Source: an uncultured Pseudovibrio sp. (lineage in GTDB: Bacteria; Pseudomonadota; Alphaproteobacteria; Rhizobiales; Stappiaceae). From it: a DNA stretch of 39,753 nt. Both the position numbers and the translations under genes were made by a program. Under the pieces are notes generated by a model. It saw nothing but the letters and a program-made list of their open reading frames with translations. It searched no databases and was not told the origin of the DNA. Below, in pieces: positions 24,511-32,871 of this stretch. The stretch covers positions 1 to 39,753 of the forward strand of contig CANMBS010000046.1 in the NCBI GenBank assembly GCA_947496145.1, read 5' to 3'. Position 1 is the first letter of the stretch. The number at the start of each line of letters is the position of its first letter.

Positions 24511-25230
24511 CTACACTCGCGTTACATTCTGAGAAAACAGATAGCCCTGATGGCGCACTGTGGTGATGAAGTCCGTGCTTGGGTCTGTTTGCGCCAGCTT
24601 TTTACGCAGGCGGCTGATCAGAATATCGATGCTGCGATCATGGGAATCCACCTTGGCCCCACGCAGTACACGCCCCAGCGTATCCCGTGAAATCGGCTTT
24701 TGCGGTGACTTCACAAAGGTCAGCAGAGCATCAAACTCTGAGGAGCTGAGATGCACCAGCACACCATCAGGTGCGGTCAGATGGCGAGTTGCTTCATCCA
24801 GTTTCCAGCCGCTGAACTCAAAGCGCTGCGCTTTGGGCGTTGCTGCTGTTTCAACGTCTTCAGTTCGGCGAAAAATAGCAAAGATACGGGCTTGTAACTC
24901 TCTGGGATTAAACGGCTTTTCCAGATAGTCATCTGCACCTAGCTCCAGTCCGACAATGCGCTCAGTATCCCCCGTAATCGCGGAGATGATGATGATTGGC
25001 ATCTTGGAGGTCTGGCGTACGCGCTGGCACAGGGTCAGCCCGTTTTCTCCCGGCAGCATGATGTCCAGCACCATCAGATCGATGTGGTTGGTGTCCAGGA
25101 GCTCAATGGCTTCTTCCGCTGAGTTTGCAGTGAACACGGTGTACCCACGATCTTTCAGGAAGTCTGCCGTCAGGTTGGCGATTTCCTCATCATCGTCAAC
25201 AATCAGCAGTGTTTTGTTCGAGAGCATCAT
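24511..25230 (-). CDS. OmpR-family response regulator (GltR-like)
   Basis: This 239-residue regulator has a receiver domain with the acidic pair in LLIVDDDEEI, phosphoacceptor D56 in LMVLDIMLPGENG, and the lysine in GADDYLEKPFNPREL. The C-terminal winged helix carries HLSSSEFDALLTFVKSPQKP and DRSIDILISRLRKKL, the OmpR/PhoB recognition-helix pattern. It is co-transcribed with the kinase and divergent from gtsA, so it likely controls glucose uptake. I chose the ATG pair at 25225-25230 because GAGG lies just upstream; the first ATG at 25302 would add a 24-residue extension that is not typical of the family and runs into the shared promoter region. Confidence 0.9.
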   Translation of the reverse strand: MMLSNKTLLIVDDDEEIANLTADFLKDRGYTVFTANSAEEAIELLDTNHIDLMVLDIMLPGENGLTLCQRVRQTSKMPIIIISAITGDTERIVGLELGADDYLEKPFNPRELQARIFAIFRRTEDVETAATPKAQRFEFSGWKLDEATRHLTAPDGVLVHLSSSEFDALLTFVKSPQKPISRDTLGRVLRGAKVDSHDRSIDILISRLRKKLAQTDPSTDFITTVRHQGYLFSQNVTRV

Positions 25231-25332
25231 ACCTCGGTGTACCCATTTCAATCCCAACCAGCTCACTCTGGCCCTGTGCTGTATAACAAAACATTTGGCC
25301 ATCGCGAGAGGAATGTGTATGCGTCAGGTTGT

Positions 25333-25346
25333 CTTGCACGTGCAAG
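25333..25346. promoter_or_regulatory. 14-bp perfect palindrome in the divergent gltR-like/gtsA promoter region
   Basis: CTTGCACGTGCAAG is its own reverse complement and lies midway between the response-regulator start and gtsA. A palindrome with a central CG is more like a LacI-type operator than an OmpR-type site (which are direct repeats), so a second regulator, encoded elsewhere, may act here. Confidence 0.5.
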
Positions 25347-25431
25347 TTCATTGGATTGTGTGTTTATACGCGATAAATTGAAGAAAGAGTTTGCTAAAAG
25401 CAGCTTGGAGAACACCCATCGGGAGACAATA

Positions 25432-26679
25432 ATGGGCAGCCCGCGTCTCAGCTTGGTCGCACTTGCTGTTTTATTCGGAAGCGTCACGGCGCAAGCCGCG
25501 CCCACCGCTGAAGTCCTGCATTTCTGGACATCAGGCGGAGAGGCGCGTGCGGCTCGCTCGCTCAAACAAGCGTTTGAGGCACATGGCGGCGTGTGGGATG
25601 ACGCACCTGTTGCCGGTGGCGGCGGCGACGCCATGGCCGCTGTTCTGCGCGCCCGTGTGCTGGCTGGTGTACCACCCTCCGTTGCCCAGATCAAAGGTCA
25701 GAACATTCAGGAATGGGCCGCAGTTGGCGCTCTTGAAGGGCTGAGTGCCACCGCAGATGAACAGAATTGGGATGAACTTCTGCCTGATCTGCTCAAAGAG
25801 TCTGTGCAGTATCAGGGTGAGTATGTGGCCGTGCCGCTCAACATCCACCGCGTGGACTGGATATGGGCTAATCCCAAAGTGCTCGGCAAGGTCGGCGTTA
25901 CACCTCCACAAACGTGGGATGAGTTTAACGAGACCGCTGAAAAGATTAAGGCCGCTGGTATCATTCCACTCGCCCATGGCGGACAACCGTGGCAGGACGT
26001 GACCCTGTTTGAGGTGGTGCTGCTGGGGATAGGCGGGGCAGACTTTTACAAGAAGGCATATCTGGATCTGGATCAGGACGCTTTGCGCTCTGATACCATG
26101 ATTAAAGTGTTCGATCAGATGCGCAAACTCAGCACTTACGTGGACCCGGGCGCTCCGGGCCGCGAATGGAATCTTGCCACAGCCATGGTGATGCGCGGTG
26201 AGGCGGCCATGCAAATTATGGGAGACTGGGCGAAGGCTGAGTTTTTGACAGCGGGTCTGAAACCGGGTGAGGACTTTATCTGCGTCTCGTCCCCTTCCAA
26301 GGGTGGTTACATCATCAATTCCGACAGCTTCGCCATGTTCGCCGTTGACGATGAGGAACAGAAGAAAGGCCAGCAGCTGATGGCCTCCCTCCTGCTGGAT
26401 AAGGATGTGCAGAAGGAGTTCAACCTGCTCAAAGGCTCCATTCCCGCCAGACTGGGCGTGAACCTTGAGGGTTTCGACGAGTGCGCCATAAAATCCAGCA
26501 AGGATCTGATGCTCAATGAGGCGCGCAACACCGTTGTCGGCTCCATAGCTCACGAGCTTGTGCAGTCCGGTGCCATACGTGGGGCCTTTCTGGATGTGGT
26601 GACCGAACACTTCAACACGGGCATGTCTTCACAAGAAGCTGTCGATAAACTGTCCGAGACCGTAATCCTAGCAGATTGA
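25432..26679 (+). CDS. gtsA: glucose ABC transporter substrate-binding protein (GtsA-like)
   Basis: This 415-residue periplasmic sugar-binding protein has a signal peptide of about 23 residues (cleavage near AQAA-PT). The mature sequence follows Pseudomonas GtsA closely from memory: HFWTSGGEARAARSLKQAFE, VAGGGGDAM, GVPPSVAQIKGQNIQEWAA, the VAVPLNIHRVDWIWANP stretch and GIIPLAHGGQPWQD. Tryptophans and charged residues in these segments line the glucose site in GtsA homologues. It delivers glucose, possibly mannose, to GtsBC. The ATG at 25432 has GGGAG six bases upstream; the frame runs further 5' into the regulator promoter and is not used. It is the first gene of a four-gene plus-strand operon. 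Confidence 0.9.
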   Translation: MGSPRLSLVALAVLFGSVTAQAAPTAEVLHFWTSGGEARAARSLKQAFEAHGGVWDDAPVAGGGGDAMAAVLRARVLAGVPPSVAQIKGQNIQEWAAVGALEGLSATADEQNWDELLPDLLKESVQYQGEYVAVPLNIHRVDWIWANPKVLGKVGVTPPQTWDEFNETAEKIKAAGIIPLAHGGQPWQDVTLFEVVLLGIGGADFYKKAYLDLDQDALRSDTMIKVFDQMRKLSTYVDPGAPGREWNLATAMVMRGEAAMQIMGDWAKAEFLTAGLKPGEDFICVSSPSKGGYIINSDSFAMFAVDDEEQKKGQQLMASLLLDKDVQKEFNLLKGSIPARLGVNLEGFDECAIKSSKDLMLNEARNTVVGSIAHELVQSGAIRGAFLDVVTEHFNTGMSSQEAVDKLSETVILAD

Positions 26680-26692
26680 TTTCCCTCGGGCA

Positions 26693-26717
26693 GTCAGAGT
26701 AAAGCGTAGTTTCTGAC
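26693..26717 (+). promoter_or_regulatory. weak inverted repeat between gtsA and gtsB
   Basis: GTCAGA (26693-26698) and TCTGAC (26712-26717) form a six-pair stem with a 13-base loop in the 71-bp gap. It is weaker than the hairpins after the other three binding-protein genes in this window but in the equivalent place. Confidence 0.3.
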
Positions 26718-26750
26718 AGGTCCGCAGTCCGCCCAAACGAAGAGAGCCCC

Positions 26751-27659
26751 ATGTCCAACCCCCAGCAGCGCAAGCAGATGTCTGTTCTTGACAGACTGCA
26801 GCGATTTTTGCCGCAGCTGGTGGTTGCGCCGCCGTTTCTGCTCATCGTGTTCTTCGTGTATGGGTTTATCGCGTGGACGGGCTTCATCTCGCTCACCAAC
26901 TCCCGCATGCTGCCCACCTTCGATTTTCAGGGTGTCCAGCAATATGTACGCCTGCTGGCCATGGATCGCTGGAACGTGGCCTTCCATAATCTGCTGATTT
27001 TCGGCAGTCTTTACATCCTGTTCGCCATCACCATCGGCTGTGTGCTGGCTGTGCTGCTGGATCAACGCATCCGCGCGGAAGGAGCACTGCGCACCATCTA
27101 TCTCTACCCCATGGCGATCAGCTTCATCGTTACGGGCACAGCGTGGAAATGGATTCTGAACCCGTCCCTCGGCATCGAAAGCTATATGCAGCAGTTGGGG
27201 TGGGAGAGCTTTCAGTTCGACTGGATCGTCAACCGCGACATGGCAATCTACGTGGTGGTCATCGCCGCCGTCTGGCAAGCCTCGGGCTTCGTGATGGCCC
27301 TGTTCCTCTCCGCCTTGCGTACCGTTGATGAGGACATCATCCGCGCAGCCCATCTGGACGGGGCCAGTACCACCCGCATCTACTTCGGCATCATCCTGCC
27401 CTCGCTGCGGCCCGTGTTCCTCTCAGCCTTCGTCATTCTCGCGCACCTGTCCATCAAGAGCTTTGACCTTGTGGTGGCACTAACAAACGGCGGTCCGGGC
27501 TACTCCTCCACCCTGCCCGCCAACTTCATGTACGAGATGGCTTTCCGCCGCAACCAGATCGGCCTTGGCGCAGCTTCTGCTATGATGATGCTGGCAACTG
27601 TTGCCGCAATCATCGTGCCCTATCTTTATTCCGAGTTGAGGGCAAAGCGCCATGGCTAA
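26751..27659 (+). CDS. gtsB: glucose ABC transporter permease (GtsB-like)
   Basis: This 302-residue inner-membrane permease of the MalF type has six hydrophobic segments, beginning LVVAPPFLLIVFFVYGFIAW. The EAA-loop motif reads DEDIIRAAHLDGASTTRIYF, and VVALTNGGPGYSSTLPANFM is the usual C-terminal motif. It forms the channel with GtsC. Its stop overlaps the gtsC start by eight bases. Base composition is clearly more GC-rich than the flanking loci, as for gtsC. Confidence 0.93.
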   Translation: MSNPQQRKQMSVLDRLQRFLPQLVVAPPFLLIVFFVYGFIAWTGFISLTNSRMLPTFDFQGVQQYVRLLAMDRWNVAFHNLLIFGSLYILFAITIGCVLAVLLDQRIRAEGALRTIYLYPMAISFIVTGTAWKWILNPSLGIESYMQQLGWESFQFDWIVNRDMAIYVVVIAAVWQASGFVMALFLSALRTVDEDIIRAAHLDGASTTRIYFGIILPSLRPVFLSAFVILAHLSIKSFDLVVALTNGGPGYSSTLPANFMYEMAFRRNQIGLGAASAMMMLATVAAIIVPYLYSELRAKRHG

Positions 27660-28539
27660 CCCCAAAACACTCCCCGGCGCCAACGGCAAACGCCACCTGT
27701 TTGGCCGTCTCTTCATCTGGACCCTGCTGCTCGCCGCCGCTGTACTCTATCTGGGCCCAATCTACGTAGTGCTCTCCACCTCACTGAAGGACCTTGCCGA
27801 AATCCGCGCAGGTGCCCTGCTGGACCTGCCCCACGAGCTCAACTTTACCGCGTGGCGCGAGGCATGGTCCAGCGCCTGCATCGGTGTGCGCTGTGAGGGC
27901 CTGCGCCCATATTTTCTCAACTCGGTGATCATGTCCGTGCCGTCGGTAGCGATCTCAACCCTGATCGGGGCCTTGAGCGGTTACGCCCTGTCGCTCTTTC
28001 GTTTTCGCGGTGCTAATATCATCTTCGCCCTGATGTTATTCGGCTGTTTCATCCCGTTCCAGATCGTCATTCTGCCCATGGCCCAGACCCTCGGCTATCT
28101 GGGTATCGCCAACTCTATCACTGGTCTGATCGTAGTACATACCATCTACGGCATCAGCTTCACCACGCTGTTCTTCCGCAATTACTATGTGTCCGTTCCG
28201 CAGGAGCTGGTGCGGGCGGCTACAATGGATGGAGCGGGGTTCTTCCGCATCTTCTGGCATATCATGCTGCCGCTCTCAGTCCCTATCATCGTCGTCTCGG
28301 TGATCTGGCAGTTCACACAGGTGTGGAATGAGTTCCTCTTCGGAGCGAGTTTCACATCAGGCGGGGCGCAGCCAGTAACGGTGGCACTCAACAATCTCAT
28401 CAACTCCACCACCAGCGTGAAACAATACAACGTGGACATGGCAGCAGCGCTCATAGCTGCTGCGCCGACCCTCGTTGTCTATATCATCGCAGGCAGGTTC
28501 TTCGTGCGCGGGCTCACCGCAGGCGCGGTCAAAGGCTAG
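27652..28539 (+). CDS. gtsC: glucose ABC transporter permease (GtsC-like)
   Basis: This 295-residue MalG-type permease has a first segment LFIWTLLLAAAVLYLGPIYV, the motif LSGYALSLFRFRGANIIFAL after segment 2, and the EAA loop VPQELVRAATMDGAGFFRIF. Compare this intact loop and LSGYALSLF with the broken permease at the left end of the window, which lacks both. It overlaps gtsB and is 10 bases from the ATPase gene. It is GC-rich like gtsB. Confidence 0.93.
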   Translation: MANPKTLPGANGKRHLFGRLFIWTLLLAAAVLYLGPIYVVLSTSLKDLAEIRAGALLDLPHELNFTAWREAWSSACIGVRCEGLRPYFLNSVIMSVPSVAISTLIGALSGYALSLFRFRGANIIFALMLFGCFIPFQIVILPMAQTLGYLGIANSITGLIVVHTIYGISFTTLFFRNYYVSVPQELVRAATMDGAGFFRIFWHIMLPLSVPIIVVSVIWQFTQVWNEFLFGASFTSGGAQPVTVALNNLINSTTSVKQYNVDMAAALIAAAPTLVVYIIAGRFFVRGLTAGAVKG

Positions 28540-28549
28540 AGGCTCATTT

Positions 28550-29668
28550 ATGGCGACCATCTCCATCGAACATCTGTCAAAATCCTTTGGCTCAACGGAC
28601 ATCCTGAAAGACATTTCCCTTGATGTAAAAGACGGCGAGTTTCTCGTCCTGCTCGGCGCCTCCGGCTGCGGAAAGTCCACACTACTCAACATCATCGCCG
28701 GACTGGAGCCCATCGCGGACGGTGAAATCCGACTGGATGGCGAGGTGGTCAACGACGTCCATCCCAAGAACCGCGATATTGCCATGGTCTTCCAAAGCTA
28801 TGCGCTCTACCCAAACATGACAGTGGAGCGCAACATCGCGTTTGGTCTTGAAATGCGCAGAATCAGCAAGGCCGACCGCAAGGCAGCTGTGCTTGAGGTG
28901 GCCACCATGCTACAGATTGAGCATCTGCTTGCCCGCAAACCAGCCCAGCTGTCCGGTGGGCAGCGCCAGCGCGTCGCCATGGGCCGCGCCCTCGTGCGCC
29001 GCCCGAAGATCTTCCTGTTTGATGAACCGCTTTCCAATCTGGACGCCAAACTGCGCGGTGAAATGCGCACGGAGATTAAAATACTCCACCAGAGCCTTAA
29101 GGCTACCATGGTCTATGTCACCCATGACCAGATTGAGGCCATGACGCTGGCTGACCGCATCGCCATCATGAAAGACGGCGTCATCCAGCAAGTCGGCACA
29201 CCTCAGGAAATCTACAGCAAACCAGCTAACATGTATGTTGCGGGCTTCGTCGGCGCACCGCCCATGAACTTTGTCGAAGTGGACCTGATAAGGCGGGATA
29301 GTCAAATCGGTATCAACTTGCCAGCGATATTGAAAGGTAAGCCAAAGGACTATTTCCTCCCCCTGGAAACTTCAAAACAGCTGGAAGCCCGCGAAAACAC
29401 AAGGATCATCCTCGGCTTGCGCCCTGAAATGATCACCCATACTGCCTTCACTCAATCCACCAGTGCAGAGATAGAGTGCGATGTGGAACTACTGGAACCC
29501 ACCGGTGCTGACACCCTTTGCGTCATCCGTCTGGCTGGTCACCCTGCCAAAGCCCGCGTATCCCCTTTGCTCGCCTGCGGCCCCGGCGAAAGCATGGCTT
29601 TCTCCATCGATACAACTCAGGTGTGCGTGTTTGATGCAGATAGTAAGAAGCTGATTTCAAGCTCGTAA
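28550..29668 (+). CDS. gtsD: sugar ABC transporter ATPase (MalK/UgpC type, GtsD-like)
   Basis: This 372-residue ATPase has Walker A GASGCGKSTLL, the Q loop MVFQSYALYPNMTV, signature LSGGQRQRVAMGRALV, Walker B KIFLFDEPLSNLD and the switch histidine in VYVTHDQIEAMTL. A C-terminal TOBE/regulatory part (about 245-372) contains VGAPPMNFVEV and LGLRPEMI, as in MalK. It energises GtsBC at the cytoplasmic face. The ATG at 28550 has AGAGG at a spacing of seven. It is the only ATPase of this class in the window, so it might also serve the ATPase-less importer at 354-2642. Confidence 0.93.
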   Translation: MATISIEHLSKSFGSTDILKDISLDVKDGEFLVLLGASGCGKSTLLNIIAGLEPIADGEIRLDGEVVNDVHPKNRDIAMVFQSYALYPNMTVERNIAFGLEMRRISKADRKAAVLEVATMLQIEHLLARKPAQLSGGQRQRVAMGRALVRRPKIFLFDEPLSNLDAKLRGEMRTEIKILHQSLKATMVYVTHDQIEAMTLADRIAIMKDGVIQQVGTPQEIYSKPANMYVAGFVGAPPMNFVEVDLIRRDSQIGINLPAILKGKPKDYFLPLETSKQLEARENTRIILGLRPEMITHTAFTQSTSAEIECDVELLEPTGADTLCVIRLAGHPAKARVSPLLACGPGESMAFSIDTTQVCVFDADSKKLISSS

Positions 29669-30218
29669 GCTTACTGGCATCCTATCAAAGAGATGTCTGC
29701 TCCAGATCATTGAACAGCTACTAAGATTTTCGCGATGTTTTTACTCTGAGTAATCTCTTCATACCCAGCAATCTCCGTAAGCCTCGTTTTAGCGCTTTCG
29801 CTCGCTATCCAGCCTGAGGCATGAGGCGGTCGACAACATGCTATGTGGTCTGGTCCATTTCAATGTAACAGTGCCTCTTTTATGTATCTAACTGTTGTTA
29901 CAGCCCTGCTGTAACTCACTGAACGGCATCTATCAGTTTGTGTAGCAGCAAGAATACACCTAAGTAATAAAATTAATTAAACTAAAAATTACACCGAAAA
30001 CAACATCACCCACTCGTATCAGCGAGTATTAATCAATGTAATCGAAAATATTTCCTTTTGTAACAATTCGTAACACAGCGTAACACTAGTCTTTATACGT
30101 ATTGCCGCACGGCCTTACCCAAATGATCCTCGCGAAAAAAAGCGCCTCTTGTCCTTTCAAGATTTAGCTGAAGCTTAAGAAGGCGCGCATTCACCTAATA
30201 TAATCGGGAGATAAAACG
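29669..30218. promoter_or_regulatory. 550-bp control region of the PTS genes with repeated GTAAC half-sites
   Basis: GTAACA occurs at 29865-29870 and, in exact ten-base phase, at 30060, 30070 and 30080. GTTACAG (29897-29903) and CTGTAAC (29909-29915) form a perfect inverted repeat with five bases between. ACTCG/CGAGT is a minor inverted repeat at 30012-30027. Ten-base-phased direct repeats are the usual layout of OmpR-family sites. No gene of note is in the region, and I see no strong terminator for gtsD. Confidence 0.55.
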
Positions 30219-32771
30219 GTGAAGGATCAAAAAAACAAATTTTCCATCAATTTGCCACTGAAAGGCATTGTTCAGGCTGTCACCGACCTGCCCGATCCGG
30301 TGTTTGCTGAGAAGATGATGGGTGATGGCGTTGCTATCGACCCGACCGACAATGTTCTTTACGCCCCATTTACTGGCCAGATTACACAAATTCATAATTC
30401 GCATCATGCAGTTACGCTGCAACAAGGTGATGTTGAACTGCTGATGCACATCGGCCTCGACACCGTCGCCTTGAAAGGCCGTGGTTTCGAACTGCACGTC
30501 GCGGAGGGAGATCAGGTCGAGCAAGGTCAGCCACTTATTACCTTCGATGCCGATATCATCGCTCGTGAATGCGTTTCCGTTCAGTCCGCTGTTGTCATCA
30601 CCAGCGGTCAGGAAATTACTACGGTTACTCCTTCAGGCAACGTCCAGACTGACCTCGGTCAGGTTGTATTCACCGTCCCAAGCAGCAATGATCTGCAAAG
30701 CACGTCTGCACCAGCACAGGAGACTGCCGTTGAGCCAGCTGGCCCTGCTATCAGCGGCTCTGTCAAAATCCCGAATGCCACCGGTCTTCACGCTCGCCCT
30801 GCCGCCCGTCTGGCAGTTGAAGTGCGCAAAGCCGATGCTAAAGTGACCTTTACTGTCAACGGAAAAACCTGCAGCGGTTCTTCTGTGACCGGCATTATGT
30901 CCTTGAAAACAAAGCTTGGCGACACGCTGGAGATCGAAGCCGTCGGGCCAGATGCGCAGCAGGTGGTGGCAGATGTTATCGCCGCTGTGAAAGCGGGCCT
31001 TGGTGAAGAGATCACCAGCTTCTCTGAGACCCCACAGCAAGAGGTAGAGGAAGAAGCGCCGTTACTTCAGGTCAAATCTGGTGAAGAAGGCGTTCTCATT
31101 GGTTTCACCGCTTCCCCGGGGCGCGCCATCGGCAAGCTATATAAGCAGAACAAAGCCTTACCAGAAGTAACTCGTGAGAGTATCGGCCCAGCTGAAGAAC
31201 GCGCTGCGTTCAAAGCTTCCGTCAAATCCTCCATTGCAGACCTGCAAAGCATCATTGATCGCCTGACTAAGAACGGTCAGGATGAGCTGGCAGAAGTCTT
31301 CAACGCCCACATTGAGCTGATTTCCGATCCGGAACTCTCCGAAAAGCCATTGGCAGACATCGCCAGAGGTCAGGGCGCAGCGTGGAGCTGGAAGCTGGCG
31401 TATGAGGCGCAGGCAGAAACCCTCGCCAAGATGGACGACCCGCTGCTCGCAGGCCGCGCCGCAGACGTCCGCGACATTGGCCTGCGCGTTCTGAAGAAAC
31501 TGCTTGGCGTTGATGATGGCGGCGAAATCCTTGAGGAAGGCACCATTCTCCTTCAGGAAGATATCACGCCGTCCGAAATTGTTGCACTGGACCTGACTAA
31601 AATCGTTGGTCTGTGCACCACACACGGAGGCTCTTCTTCTCACGCGGCTATCATCGCCCGCTCAAACGATCTGCCTTACCTCGTCAACGTTGAAGAGGCT
31701 ATGAAGGATCTTGAAGACGGCACCGTGCTGCTGCTGGATGCTAAGCGCGGTAAGGTCAAAGTTGCTCCAACTGAAGCCGAGCAAGCTGCCTTCACTAAGA
31801 AGATTGAAAATGCAGCTAAGCAGGCTGAAGAATACCAGCGTGACGCCCATAAACCAGCAATCACCAAAGATGGTTTTCAGGTGGAAATCGCAGCTAATAT
31901 CGGTAGCCTGGAAGATGCTGAAAAAGCCGTTGCTGCGGGCGCTGAAGCCGTTGGTCTGCTGCGCTCAGAGTTCCTCTACATGGAGCGCCTCAACGAACCG
32001 ACCGAAGAAGAGCAAGCCGAAAAGGTTGGTGCTATTCTTGAGGTTATGAGCAAAGAGCGTCCTGTTATCATCCGCACTCTGGATGTGGGCGGCGACAAAC
32101 CTCTGCCATACCTGCCAATGCCGCATGAAGAAAACCCGTTCCTTGGTGTACGCGGTGTGCGCATCGGCATAGAGCGCCCAAGTCTTCTGCGCCGTCAGGT
32201 TCGCGCGATCCTGTCTCAGGCACACAGGGGCCATGCCCGCATCATGTACCCTATGATCAGCGCTCTGGATGAGCTGCGTGCGGTTAACGCACTGGTGCGT
32301 GAAGAACAGAAAAACCTCGGTGTTGAGCACGTTGAAGTCGGCATCATGATCGAAGTACCATCTGCTGCCCTTATGGCTGACAAGCTGGCACACGAAGTGG
32401 ACTTCTTCTCCATCGGCACCAACGACCTCACTCAGTACGTCATGGCCATTGACCGTGGTCACCCGGGCCTCGCAGCTCGTGCAGATGCTCTGCACCCTGC
32501 TGTTCTGCGCATGATCGAACTCACCGTCAGAGCAGCAAAAGATGCAGGTAAATGGGTCGGCGTATGTGGCGGTCTTGCCAGTCAGATCGAAGCCGTACCG
32601 GTTCTTATCGGTCTCGGTGTCAAAGAACTCTCCGTCAGCGTACCTGCCCTGCCGGAAGTGAAACACAAAGTTCGCACTGTATCCATGGAGGAGTCCTGCA
32701 AGCTTGCGCAAGCAGCTCTGGACTGCGCGGATCTCAGTGACGTGAAAGATCTCCTCAAATCACATCAGTGA
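30219..32771 (+). CDS. PTS fusion protein: EIIA(Glc)-HPr-EI
   Basis: This 850-residue protein carries the general and one specific phosphotransfer domain of a sugar PTS. The EIIA-Glc domain (about 8-155) has VFAEKMMGDGVAI, H62/H63 in SHHAV and the phospho-His H77 in LLMHIGLDTV. HPr (about 178-265) has the phospho-His H191 in NATGLHARPAARLAVEV. EI (about 290-850) has phospho-His H475 in THGGSSSHAAIIARS, the PEP-binding LGVRGVRIGIERP and GTNDLTQYVMAIDRGH. It moves phosphate from PEP to the EIICB encoded downstream. This order is known from GlcNAc-type fusions (NagF). Here the adjacent permease is PtsG-like, so glucose is the likely sugar. The start is a GTG at 30219 with GGGAG eight bases upstream. 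Confidence 0.95.
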   Translation: MKDQKNKFSINLPLKGIVQAVTDLPDPVFAEKMMGDGVAIDPTDNVLYAPFTGQITQIHNSHHAVTLQQGDVELLMHIGLDTVALKGRGFELHVAEGDQVEQGQPLITFDADIIARECVSVQSAVVITSGQEITTVTPSGNVQTDLGQVVFTVPSSNDLQSTSAPAQETAVEPAGPAISGSVKIPNATGLHARPAARLAVEVRKADAKVTFTVNGKTCSGSSVTGIMSLKTKLGDTLEIEAVGPDAQQVVADVIAAVKAGLGEEITSFSETPQQEVEEEAPLLQVKSGEEGVLIGFTASPGRAIGKLYKQNKALPEVTRESIGPAEERAAFKASVKSSIADLQSIIDRLTKNGQDELAEVFNAHIELISDPELSEKPLADIARGQGAAWSWKLAYEAQAETLAKMDDPLLAGRAADVRDIGLRVLKKLLGVDDGGEILEEGTILLQEDITPSEIVALDLTKIVGLCTTHGGSSSHAAIIARSNDLPYLVNVEEAMKDLEDGTVLLLDAKRGKVKVAPTEAEQAAFTKKIENAAKQAEEYQRDAHKPAITKDGFQVEIAANIGSLEDAEKAVAAGAEAVGLLRSEFLYMERLNEPTEEEQAEKVGAILEVMSKERPVIIRTLDVGGDKPLPYLPMPHEENPFLGVRGVRIGIERPSLLRRQVRAILSQAHRGHARIMYPMISALDELRAVNALVREEQKNLGVEHVEVGIMIEVPSAALMADKLAHEVDFFSIGTNDLTQYVMAIDRGHPGLAARADALHPAVLRMIELTVRAAKDAGKWVGVCGGLASQIEAVPVLIGLGVKELSVSVPALPEVKHKVRTVSMEESCKLAQAALDCADLSDVKDLLKSHQ

Positions 32772-32871
32772 TGCAGGAGTAAATGTGGGAGTTGGCGTTC
32801 CCGCTGGGAATGCCTAACGAAATCAGGGGGCATGGCGTGCTTGCACACCATACAATCCTGGGGGAAAAACT

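Noticed and set aside
25237-25431. N-terminal extension of gtsA to an upstream ATG
   Set aside because: It would precede the signal peptide by 65 residues and cover the divergent promoter; the ATG at 25432 has a clear ribosome-binding site.
30060-30085. CRISPR-like or satellite repeat (GTAACA x3)
   Set aside because: The units are six bases with four-base spacers, far too short for CRISPR; regulator half-sites fit better.
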